From: Diadema setosum
Lineage: Eukaryota > Echinodermata > Echinoidea > Diadematoida > Diadematidae
Reading direction: 5' to 3'
NCBI RefSeq assembly: GCF_964275005.1
Contig: NC_092701.1
Coordinates: forward strand, 7,763,955-7,827,954
Length of the DNA stretch: 64,000 nt
Both the position numbers and the translations under genes were made by a program. Positions 12,080 through 24,500 of the stretch are shown here, piece by piece; the first letter of the stretch is position 1, and each line of letters begins with the position of its first letter. The notes under the pieces were generated by a model. It was not told the origin of the DNA, ran no database searches, and saw only the letters and a program-made list of their open reading frames with translations.

Positions 12080-12282
12080 GGTGTCTCAGCCGACCCCCCC
12101 TCCTCTCTCCCCACCCTTCTCAAGCGCACGGAATGAAAAACTGATGCATGGTTGTTTTAGCCAATGAGCGTCTCGTACCGAGTGCGCGAACGCTTGCTTA
12201 GTGCACGAACCTTTGTTACAAGTGCGCGATAAACATGTTGCCCGTGGGGTGGGGGAGAGGAGGGGGGGTCGGCTAAGACACC
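12080..12282. mobile_element. MITE, ~200 bp, pyrimidine-rich inverted ends
   Basis: The left end GGTGTCTCAGCCGACC, followed by a C-rich run, is matched at the right by a G-rich run and GGTCGGCTAAGACACC. The matching ends are about 30 bp. No coding capacity. Confidence 0.7.
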
Positions 12283-12536
12283 TCAAAATGAGCTTATGGC
12301 TGCGCCCAGTGCCACAAATTGTCTGCTGCCCTCAACGAACCCGAATCGGTCTATACCGGCACTGATGCAGGTTTCTTGTGATGAAGCACTGATAGGCCAG
12401 CTATTACCACCAATACTCCGTCCACGTATGGATTAACAAGTGTCCCGATCACCATCGACATTGCAGTCCAAAGATAAGTAGTCCACCGTGGCGACATCTA
12501 ATAGGGTCCACATGATGGAAGATGGAAGTCGCAGTG

Positions 12537-15500
12537 TTAGCTGGCGCTGTCTCCCTCAACCTGCATGGGCTCCTGCGCCGACCTCTCATTGGCTGCCAGT
12601 AGGTCTCTCACACGTCCCACAATGCTTTGCATCAGCTCAAATGTGCAGCAGGCCGACTTGAGAACCTGAGTGGGGGAGGAATAATAAATTAGAAGCTGAA
12701 CAACAACAACAAACTTAGTGAAGTTGCAGAATGTCTTTGATATTGACTGACAAATTGCCCTACATCGATGTAAATAAGAAGTGAACTGATGAGTGTTTTA
12801 ATAGTAGCCATGACAAAAGACATACTCGAGGAACATTTGAACCTACGACCTCATGATCACTGGACAGGCGTCTTATCCACTAGACCACCAAGCTCGCACC
12901 TGACAGCCAGTGCTGGTACTAAAGCCATGTATCTTTGATACTGTAGGCCATTGATCCTGCTATTATCATTCAGATGTAACCATGTTACTGAGAAAAGCAC
13001 AAACACAAGGACCTCCAGATGACTTAGTGATAGATTTTTATTTATTTTTTTAATTTGACCTGTAAGCAAATGACATTCTAACTACTACTCAATACCACAA
13101 AAAACTATTGCTGCAATGTCTCAGAGTCACATATTCTTCATTAGATAAAGTGTTTCACATTGCAATGACCATTTTTCATTTTAATGCTTTTGGTCATGTC
13201 AACACTTATTTTCTACCAGATAATGAATTTCATTTGAAATTAATTGTTTCAAAAGTTCAAATCATAAAACTTTGAGTGTTTTCTGCTATTGTTCTAATTC
13301 ATGAATGGTAATTTCCATAAAACAAGCGCAATACAATTCTGTTTAGATTTATCAGTGTTTAGATGTGATTGCAAGCATTTTGGATCACTGGATGGAAATG
13401 TGCAGCTATGCTTGATAAAAATGAGTGACTACCCCTACACCTGGTACTAGATCAGTTGAAGTGAAAGAGATGAACAAACTTGAGACTTACATGCATTTGT
13501 TGAGTTGGAGGCATAACTGGAAGCTGATGCCCTGCCACGCTCAAGCTCGTTTGCATTTTTGGTTTTCCTGCTGCCCAAAATAGTCAAGATATACATCATA
13601 AAAAGCCATTTTACTACTACTATTCTTGTCACCTGTTTAAACACTGAGCTGTCAAAGATTTGGTATGTGGTTAAGACAGAGAACATGTAAAATATTGACA
13701 TAACTCCATTACCACATTATTCAACTACGTAACATGCAAGGAACTACAATACCAGGAATTACAATACCAGAAATTAACTATTCACACATTCAAGGCAAAA
13801 TAGAAAACCATACTTGAGTGCATATTTATGTACTAGAACGCAAAGACGCTGATACACACAAACACAATTTTGTAGACAGCTTCTTAAACTATCCACTAAT
13901 TCCCATTACACAAATAACAAAATTTACAGTCAGGAAAGAGAAAAATTGGACGGAAAAAAGAGGAAGAAGATGCAATTCTCAATATATAACTCTTTAACAC
14001 AGGCTAATTAGTATGGTGAGTTTTACCACTGACTTTGACCAGCATGAGTCCAAGCGGTCACTAACCTGATCCTTTGGTCTTGCTCTCCTTGATGAGGGAG
14101 TCAATCTTGAATTGGTAGTGGGCCATGGAGAGACCCAGACCGGTGTGCAGGTCGGTGAGGTAGCCCCCATTGATCTGATCAATGCGGCTCCAGATGCAGG
14201 ACTCGTTGGAGGTGGGCGTGTCCCTCAGGAGTAGGAAGCGGAGGAAGTTGAGAGCAGCCATCACCCTGAGATAAAAGAGATGTCATTAACCCGTCAAGGA
14301 CGGAATGATTTTGCTACAACATGCATTTCCCATAGACACTTGTCCGAGTATACTCGGGACTCGTCCTCAATGGGTTAAAATGTAAAGATGTCTGTTGAAA
14401 TTTACTTTCCATCATCTGGCCCCCCACTCAGCATTTACTAGGGTTGGGTATGCTCGTTCCCTCTCTTTGAAAGCACCCCTTATCTAAGGACTGCCTAAAT
14501 TTCTGAGCACCCCTTTCTTTAAATGAGTCTCCCATGACAAGTCAGATACCCCCCCCCTTTTTTTTAAACAATTCTTGGGCCAGATTTTGTCACACAAAAA
14601 GAACCCATTTACCGGAAATTCAGGGAACGCACATGCAGACCCTCTGACTCCCTGGAATATTGGGGGGGGGGGGGGGGGTGGTGGGGCTGGGTTCCAGCCT
14701 TCTTCATAATGTTAACTAGCTATAATGAAGCATATTTAACCCTCTACTGCCCTTTGTTCGCCTATTAGCACACACACTGCAGTGCTTTCTTTGCTAATTG
14801 CCACAGGTGTCTGGAAACTACTAGTAATTGTCAATGAATAGAAATAACCTAATACCCCTAATCTCCTTGGAGTCACCATGGCCTTCCTAGTTTGACTGAG
14901 GCACACTGTTACACCTGACTGAGCTTGCCAACTAAACAATGCAGGTCAAGTTTGGAGGGATTACTTTACTTGTTCTAATGAAAAAGCTTGGCAAGTTAAG
15001 CTCTGAGCCTGGGCACATACAAGGTAAAGAGTGAATGACAGACGTTCATCCGGTTTATTCAAAGTGAATGAACACCAATGCATATGCCTGACAATTTTCC
15101 CAGGGTCAGTTCCACTCAGGTATCTGGATTTCAGTTTCTGTCATTTTCAAGTGTTATACAAAATAAGTATAACAGTAGAAGAAGGTACATATTCATCTGG
15201 AAATTCAAACTAAATGACAATTTTGTTATGGTTATCCATTTCTTCAAATATCAGAATCATCCAATATTTGAAATTTTGTCATAACTCTCCAATATCGAAT
15301 GACTACATGGATATTGAGATAAAGTCAGAATTTTTTTCAGTTACACCATTAACCCATTGATGACGGGCTGATTTTGCTACAACACACATTTCCCATAGAC
15401 CCCTGCCCGAGTATACTCGCGACTCATCCTCAACGGGTTAATTAGCTCTGCAAGAGGTTATATCCATGCCTGGTGTAAACAGGTAACTCTGCAAACCATT

Positions 15501-18500
15501 TTTATTTCCCTACAAGACTGTCACAATCACAATCACCATCCTGTAATGATGGGTCAAGGGGTCAAGGGGTCAAGCACTCACTTGTCCGAGCTCTCAAGCA
15601 GGTCACTCTCAGCACCATTGGGGAGAGCAAAAATCAAAGGGTAGAGGTCAGCAAGTCTCTGACCGACAAACCAGTCGTTGTCATGGTGCTGTGAGTGGAA
15701 AGAACAAAAAATATTGATGGAAAATAAGAATATAAAGAGGAGGTATGCTAAGTGCATAATTATCTAGAGAACAATCGGTTCAGTCAAAGACATTGTCAAC
15801 ATACAAAAGGATGAAATTTTGTTTTGTTTGTTTATCACAGATTAATTGGTGTTCACATTCGGTTCAAAAAACCAAACAAACAAATAGCGCTGAAAGAAAC
15901 AAACCAAATTGGCGGTGCCATAAAGTCATTTTTTTTGCACCTTGCCATGCAAATAATAGAAATGACAATCAATTTCAAAGTCATACTTATGTCTTGCACT
16001 AAGGACAAATAGGAGAATCATAATCTGATCAACAAGGCATTAGAAAATTGGACAAAGATACTACTTAATCTGGCATCCCGAGTAACAGATGAAGCTCAAG
16101 TGTAATCTTTCTGCTTTTCCTTGAGGTAATTAAAAAATGGACAGAAATCAATCGTCAATTTACCTGTGAGCTGTGGATGAAATAGTCTTTGACCTTTCCA
16201 ATGACAAATCCGCAGACGCCCGAGTGGACCGTGTTCTTCAGAAGTATCCTCAGTAACCGATAGCGACCCTTCCAGTCAAACTTGTGGATGTAGACTGGGA
16301 ACACTTTGAAAGCTGCTTGCCTCTGACACAGATAAGAAAGAGTTCTACATTAAATTTCCTTCAAGCATTAACCCATAGCATACCGTAGTCATGCTAACTC
16401 ACCACTGCTTTACAGAAGCACAAAGTATAGAGTTCCACATTTCTGCAATATGTCATTATCTATGCGTGTTGATTGAGGTGGATGATATTGTACAAATGAC
16501 TGATTCCATTATTTATTTTATCCTCCCACGAGTCCCATTTGTTACTTGTTTCAATCTTTTGCTGATGCTCTAATACCATGCGACCCTCTAATACAATAAG
16601 TTGCACCTGAAGCCAATACATGGTATATGTACTTCCATAAACAAAGGATTAAATGGAAACAAAAAAAACCCTCTGCTATATTGATACTTTTCCTCAATCT
16701 ATTTCATGTGCATACGTACCAGTGTTGTTCAAAATTAAACTTATCATTGCTAACTTCACCATGTTCCCTTTTTACATGATAGACAGCATGCCATTTAGAC
16801 AGGTAAGTAAAGAATAATGACACTCACAATAAAATTCAGAGGACTCATCACCATGACGACAGACAGCATCTGTGGGAGGTCCTCGTAGAATGTGTTGCCA
16901 AGGAGACTGTGATGCAGGGATCCATCCTCAATGCCTTCCACTAACAGTGATAATAACCTCTGCACAGTAGGACAGTCAATGCAAAAAATGAAGAAAAAAC
17001 AACAACAAAGATATTATCTACTCATCTATTCACCCGTTCCTTACGGGAACCTGGTATACCAGGCTCCCGTGGGAGCAACTGATATACAGGAACCTGGCAT
17101 ACCTGGTATACCAGGTTCCCAAGATGAAGACAAGAGTGGCTTTCGTGGCCTAAATTCATGCTTCTTTGTGTTATAAAGTTCCCAAAAATGGGTTTGATAA
17201 AAAGATTAGAGTTTTTTCTATCAGCACTTGTTCTCTTTCTGTTGGAAGAATTCATATATCACAGTATTTTTACATTTGTTCTGATTTAGTTTGCCCTTGC
17301 TCTGCTACAAAACTCGTATGAACATGGACATTAGCGATCAAAGCTGATCACAGTAGATATCTATGTTTGCTGACCCCAGTCATCGCATTCTGGTGCCTGA
17401 TTTGTGTAGAACAAAAGAGTCTGTGAGCCCATCAGTGCACGCTCTATTCATACATCGCACCCGATCGATACTTCTATTGTTCAAGGGCACATGTAGTTGA
17501 CCGTGGGGAGAGGATGCATGCACTGCATGACTGCTTTCCCACAGGTGGATTACCAACCTGTCCGTTCTCTGTGGACGGGCAAAAAGAATCTCGTTTGGGG
17601 ACATAGACGGTATTTAGAGAATTGCGGAAGGAACGGGTTAAAAGACACACATCAAATATGGGATGACGTTGACCATTTATCACATGTAAACATCTACTGA
17701 GTATGATATCTTCTTGGTTATTGGAAACAATGAGGAAATTAATGAATCTGCATTAAAATGCATTCCTTGTATTAATGACTTGAGAACCAACTTGAAGGAC
17801 AGTAGTCATGTGACAGGGGGTGGCTTGATAAAACTTCATTCAAATGCTCTTGTCTAACTTATCATTTGTCCACTCTTTCTCAGATATTCAATGAGTTAAT
17901 ATGACCGCTTTCCACAAAACAGCTAAATTAACCTGTTGAAGATGAGCTGATATTGCTATGACATGCATATCTCATAGACACCTGCCCGAGTATACTTGGG
18001 ACTAGATCTTCAACGGGATAGTGGGTCTAGGGCAATTACCCCCTGGCAATTACCCCGTACCCTTCACCTGACCCTAATCCTAATCCTAATCCTAATCCTG
18101 AACCTTATCCTAACCCTAACCCAAACTCTAGCCCTAAACTACCCTTAACCCTAATCTTTACCCAGTACTTTAACCTTGTCACTAACCAGTAGTTAGCCGG
18201 GGGGGGGGGGGGGGGGGGGGGGGGATAATTGCCCTCAGGGAGTGATTGCCCTGATACAGGGTTAGTAAGTAAAGGTATCCTGCAAATCCTTGTGAATCAT
18301 GTACATTGTTATTCAAACATAACATAAAAAATTCATTTTTAGCATGGACAAATCTCCCCTGAACCTGGAGCATCACCATTTCAGATAATCAGGTTATTTG
18401 ATCTCATACTGAACTATGGGCATATCGGGATGACCAGCAAATTTCCAGGAGGCTAAAACCACTGCTTTGGCAAATGTCTGATTTTAATGAGAGCATGAGA

Positions 18501-21500
18501 TAGTAATCTTAGTAAAGAGAATGATGCGAGTCTCCCTACTCACCAGACCCTTGTAAACAGCTTCCTCTTGAGCTTTCCTCAGTAAAGCAGCGATGAAGAC
18601 ACTCATGACCTCCAGGAGGTAGTCAGGCCTGATGAAGATGAAGAAAAAATTGTCATCCCTGTGTATGGGGTCATGCCACGAGACTGACACCCATGAGTCA
18701 TAGAGCCCATGAGTTTGACATTGAAAAAAGGTCAATGAGTCATAAAGCCCATGAGTTCAAAACTAGGCAAATAAGGCCCACAAGTTCAACATAACATCAA
18801 AACAGCCCATGAGTTTCACATTACAACACTGGGTTTAATGTGTCTGCCTCGTGGGCCTTGTTGGCTTATCTTAGTGTCAAACTCATTGGCTGCATGATAC
18901 GTGGGCTGTATGATTCATGGGTGTTGAACTTATGATGTGCACCCCTGCGTAGATGCTGATGATTTCTGACTTGTGGTTTTTCACAAGACACAGAAATCCC
19001 ATATAACTCGATGAGATGTAATGGAATAATTTGGTATACCGAGTAATCTAAGCAATTTTAAAAAGAAACAGAGTAAAATGAGAAGTGAACCCCTCCCCCC
19101 CCCCCCCAAAAAAAAGAAATAGGGCATGGAGTACTGTTAATTGTAACTGTATGAGTATTCCTTATCTTTATCTGTAAAGTCCCCATGGTCCCAATGGGGA
19201 TACACTGGAAACCTACGAGGTACCTCATCTCCATTAGCTACGGAGTATCGGTATTCCTAAAATGCATTCTCTTCCTGTGTTTTCTATTTTTTTTTTTCTT
19301 TTGTTGCTGTTCTGTCTTTTTTTATAGCTGAGTCTGCATCATTACACACATGAATCTTGCACACCAACATGCACAAACATCATACCAAAGTAATCATACT
19401 TTAGTGTTGCATTATCACAGGTCGCGGCACTTTGACAGAATCATATCAAATTCCATGGTGACAAATTCTTGCGACAAGAAATTAACACACACCAGCTGAT
19501 AGATGGTCAAAATGGACAGACAAAAGAACAAATGGGAAGGAAAGATTGGTATCGTCAAAACCATTGCATGGCAGTGTCATTAATGCAACATGCCAAACAT
19601 GCATCATACACCAAGAAACCATTTCCGGAGCGAAATAAACAATGTGCACCAACCTGTATATTGAAGGCAGACGATCGCTTTGTAATTCCTCAGCCATGAC
19701 TAGATACAAGAAGCAGCCGATCCCCATGGGGGGCATCCCCCCTATATCCCCTGGACCCCGGTCTTCTTCCCCCAGCTCGTCCTCCTCTGGAGAAGGGGCG
19801 ACGGGAAGCTTGAACTCGTTGCCATAGTGAAGGAGACGGGTGAAGCTGAACCGCATCCTGGCCAGGTAGGTCTGTTTGTGGGAGTGACAGCATTACCGGT
19901 GGTAAAGAGAGGCTTATGATCAGTAATACTTGAGAGAAACTGAAATTTAGCCACATCTGCTCGTGACTTATCATTTTTGATAAACCCTCCACGCCAAGAA
20001 CCTTTAGAGCAGTGCTTCTCAACCAGTGGGTCGCAAAGTGTCTTGCAGGAGGGCCGTCTTAGTTGCATTATCTTTCTGCTACTTTGACACAAATACAGGA
20101 AGTCCTCGTTGGGTGAACTATTTAAATTCAAACGGTCATATTCCTTGCAGCACTTGCAAAATTCTGCTGCGCAAACATTTTCCATGATCTGTTGCTCATA
20201 CATCGCTCATGTCATTCAATTTCAATATTTGTCTTTAAGGAAATCGTCCCCTGCAAACACAAGAATCACGTAGCATTGCATAATATAGTGCTTTACCAGA
20301 GCTTGCTCCGCACAGAGTCTGAAGTCAGACTTGTGCCTGGGTGCATTCGTGTCCTCCTCCATCTCAGTCCACACCAGGTCAGTTCTGGCCAGAGGGTAGT
20401 CCAAGATTCTCAGCACGCTGGAGATTTTAGAGAAGGTAGTAAAAGGGTTTTAGCAAGTCAATGACTTTTACAAAAGCAGAATTTCATGATATTGAGTATG
20501 ATATATTCTAAAGTTCTTATTCAACCCTTTCTCTACATTAAAGTTCGTTGAATTTCAGGCTTAAGAATAGATCCACTATATTCACATTTAAAAGCGCAAC
20601 ACCCACAAAGCACCCCTACTGACAAACACACAAAGATACATAAAAGAAGGGCATATATCATCATTTGCAAATCTCTTCCTAAGTCAGAGCTCTCTGTGTC
20701 TACACTCTATAAATTGAAAAAACAAGGTATATGTACATAAATACTCTCCCTCTACAGAGAGACAATTGAAGGCATACTTACAGCTTTGTTATTTCCACTT
20801 TGCAGTTTTCCATCTCCGTTTTCTCCTGTGAAATATCAGAAGATGTGGGAAATTAAAAAATCCTCAAAATCATTGATCTGCCAAAAGAGAGAGGTCACAG
20901 AGAGAATGCAATGTGCTTGATATTTGTAGCAATCACACTTTGTACAGTACTTTGCACATTACAACAAAATGTTGATAATTAAAGGAAAAATAATTGTCAC
21001 TAAAGAGGATGCAAGAACCACTTTGCCATATGTGAGTGTACATTAACCTGGCAAATAAATTTCTCAATGTGTAAGTTAACTCAACACCTGTAGTATAGGG
21101 AACTGAAGTGATGTCATAGTGTTTTGTTATAGCTTGGGTTGGAACCAGGTGTGCCCATAAACACTTGGGCAAGATGAGGTTGTCAAGAAATGGTTTCCAT
21201 GGTGATGATTGGCTATGATATCACACTTTGATACTCTATAAGAACAGGTGGGTCTCCTACAAAGAATAGATTGCAGAATATCATAGGGAATCAATGTTTA
21301 ATGTTTCCACATCATTGCATTGGACATAAAAGCGCAGTGAAACTCACGAGTGTAGTAAGCTTCCTGACTTTGCCGTACAACATCTGCTCCACCTCAAAGA
21401 CAAACGGAGCCAGAAAATCCAGCACAGCCATTGTGCTGCTGCCGAGCCTCAGAATCGCCGGGTCTTCCAGCAGGAGGCGTCTCTGGTTTTCATCCATTCC

Positions 21501-24500
21501 TAGACTTGATGGAAACTTTGAAAGACCATCATACAGACATGCAAGATTTTATAATTCATTCTTAAAACCTACCAGCTCTTACTTACACAGGGAAATCCAT
21601 CTGACTGGAGGAGTTTTTTTTTTTTTACAATTTTTTTTATGGCTCTCTTTGTATACGAGGGGATTCTGTGAAGCCAGACATACATGTAGTCTCCGTGGAA
21701 CATGTCTAGGGCAATTACCCCGGACCCTTCCACTGGCCCTAATCCTAATCCTGAACCTAATATTAACCCTAACCAAAACCCTAATCTCTACTCTAACCTT
21801 ACCACTAACCAGAATTTAGCCGGGGGGGGGGGGGGGGGGGGGGGGGGGGAGGTAATTGCCCTCTGGAGGTAATTGCCCAGATACGCTGTGGAACACATCC
21901 CAGGATGACAAGATACAGACCTATCTTTTGGTCAAACCCTTACTGTGCTTTGTTTGCCGATTAACAAACACATTGGACAGCTTTCTTTGCCAATGGGTAC
22001 AGCTGACTGGAAACTAATTGTCAATGAATAGAGATTACCTAATCCTCCTAATCCCTATTGTGTCACCATGGCCTTCCTGTTGGACTGAGGCATACTGCTA
22101 CACCTGAGTGGGATCGCTAATCCACAACCGGACCAAGTTTGGATGGATTACTGAATGCTGACAAAAGAAGTTTGGCGGTATTAAAGGTCAAGTTTACCTT
22201 TGGGAACAGTGATTTAAAAAATGTTCAAGATATCACATTTGATGAGCATGTATAGGTCTGTTGCATCACAAAACATCCTACCACAATTTTTGCAATAAAG
22301 CCTAAAATATAAGGATATATCAGTATTTTTCTCAATAAACCGTAACTGTAGACGGTTTAGTCGGGAAGCATTCTTATTATAACTATTGTTCACATTTTGT
22401 GTATTTAACAATACTTAACATCAATTATACGGATTCAAGTTTTTACAGTGGTTGTTTCTGTCCCTAACTCACATTTTAGAATTATTTCAAAGCACTAATG
22501 CTGGGTTTCTAAATCATCTGCAAATGGTAAATTATGTCTTTAACCAGTTCAATACTGAATTCTGTAACCCGTCCAGTTTTAATACACAGGCCACCAGGCT
22601 CCCACAGTGAATGCGTTAACAACGTGCCTGGCACATTATGGATTGATGTTGAAATTCACAAAAATGTACACAGAATCTTGGCACTAAGAGAGCAAGACTA
22701 TCAAATTCTATGATGCATTTTAGTATTTTCGTGTTACAAGTCGTATAGGTTCAATATGTTTGAGAGTCTCATAGGTTCAATGCTTTTTTCCATATCAGTT
22801 ACAGCTTTGATTATATCATAGTGCATTTGAGTGCCAGACCCCAAGCCATCTGTGTTATGATTACTGATAGAAAAGCTATTTTGAATTAACACAGAGCAAG
22901 ATCTTAGAAAAAAGAACATGTCTACTCCCAAGGTGATTATCAATTGAAACCACTTGACAGAAATGCAATTACTCAAGATCACAAATGTCTTTAGAAAAAG
23001 AACCTTTTCCATAATCTATGCAAATTAATTGGATCAGACAAAGCTACAGAATCAAAACTGCCATCAAACTACACAGAAATAACAATTTTCCCCTAGAAAA
23101 AAAAGAAACTCTTTAAAGCTATAATATGTTAATTCTTTTTAAAAATGTTAATTTGAGATTACATAGTTTACACTTTTGATTACCTTGATTGTCTGGATGT
23201 GTGTATGCAGCAATACAAATGTCTGGTTGAGATGGTAACTCTTTGTCAGGCCAAATCGCATCAACACTAATCAAGATGGAAGAATAGAACACAAATCAGT
23301 TTAATGAGTTCAAATCTGAACAAGGAGCACTTACATTCTCACAACAATTAAAAGAAAAAAAATGTATCTGTTTTGAAATGATGGGGAAAAAAGAAATAAA
23401 GGGACTCCAAACGAATTTCAAGGTATGATGTGTAATTTTGCACTAGCAAATCATTGCTCATTCACACCCACTAGAAAGTTACACTCGATAATTGATCTGA
23501 GTTTATATTGCAGTTTTAGTGGAGAACTCTTACATCAACATTTATGTCAGCATCCTGTTATAGGTAAGATACATTTTGATACTGTATACGCCATATATTT
23601 CGCGAGTCTAAATTTTCGCGAATCGGGAATTCCCAACGATTTCACAAGTGGTTAAATTCACGATTGTGGAATCCTGTACTGAACGCAGAAGTGTACAGGC
23701 GTATGTCACATTCACATCGGGATAAGAGTCAATATTTTCGCGTGTCTTTAATTTCGCGAATAGCACCTAACTCGCGAAATTCACAAAAATAAAAACCTCG
23801 CGAAATATTCGGCGTATACAGTATTCTTCTGGCTGATTGTACAAACTGGATCAGTCTTTAAACCTCATCTCTGACAACTCTTCCCCCAAATACTAAATAC
23901 ATACCATTTATTCCTATCTACCATAGATTGTACTCGGTAGAAAAATCTTTGTTGGGTTAGAGAAAGCAGCAACTTTAGGCAACAAGTAATTTATCATGCA
24001 ATTGTACATTTTACACTTCATAAGGTCCTGATAACAAATTCTAGTCAATGTCTCTTGGAGTAAGCAAGAGTTTTTTGCTAGTCACCACAGGGAGGATAGT
24101 GTGTTGTAATTTGAGTTTTTTTGGTGAATACATCTACTGCATGAAGTAAGAAATTTTGACTAACCTGTTGTAATGGGCTTTAGGAGGGTGCGGTAAGAAG
24201 TGTCATCTAAGAAACGGTCAAGTTGCTCAAGGAATCCAAGGATCATTTCTTTAGGCTTCCCAACCTTTTTAAATATGAAAATGGAGGGTGTACATACCTA
24301 AATACATTGTTAAGACAGAACATAAATCATCAACCATCAGTTGCATTTAAGTTTTAGGTAAGCACAAATAACACACATTCAAATTTGTACTTGAATGTAC
24401 ACATCTGCGATGCACACATTATTGCACTCTGATCAATATACACAGAAAATGTAATACTAGGGCACACAAAGTGACATCAAAAGAGAGGAAGTGTGCAAAA

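Noticed and set aside
16931-17176. Collagen-like GIPGIPG frame
   Set aside because: The text comes from the CCTGGTATACCAGG palindromes in a GLMN intron and overlaps no spliced exon.
18060-18175. Interstitial telomere or chromosome-fusion scar
   Set aside because: A second copy with the same flanking words at 21705-21884 shows it is part of a dispersed element.
19742-20203. 153-residue minus-strand frame upstream of GLMN exon 9
   Set aside because: It runs from an intron (with a possible hAT fragment) into exon 9 in the wrong frame; the exon 9 acceptor at 19871 joins exon 8 in phase.
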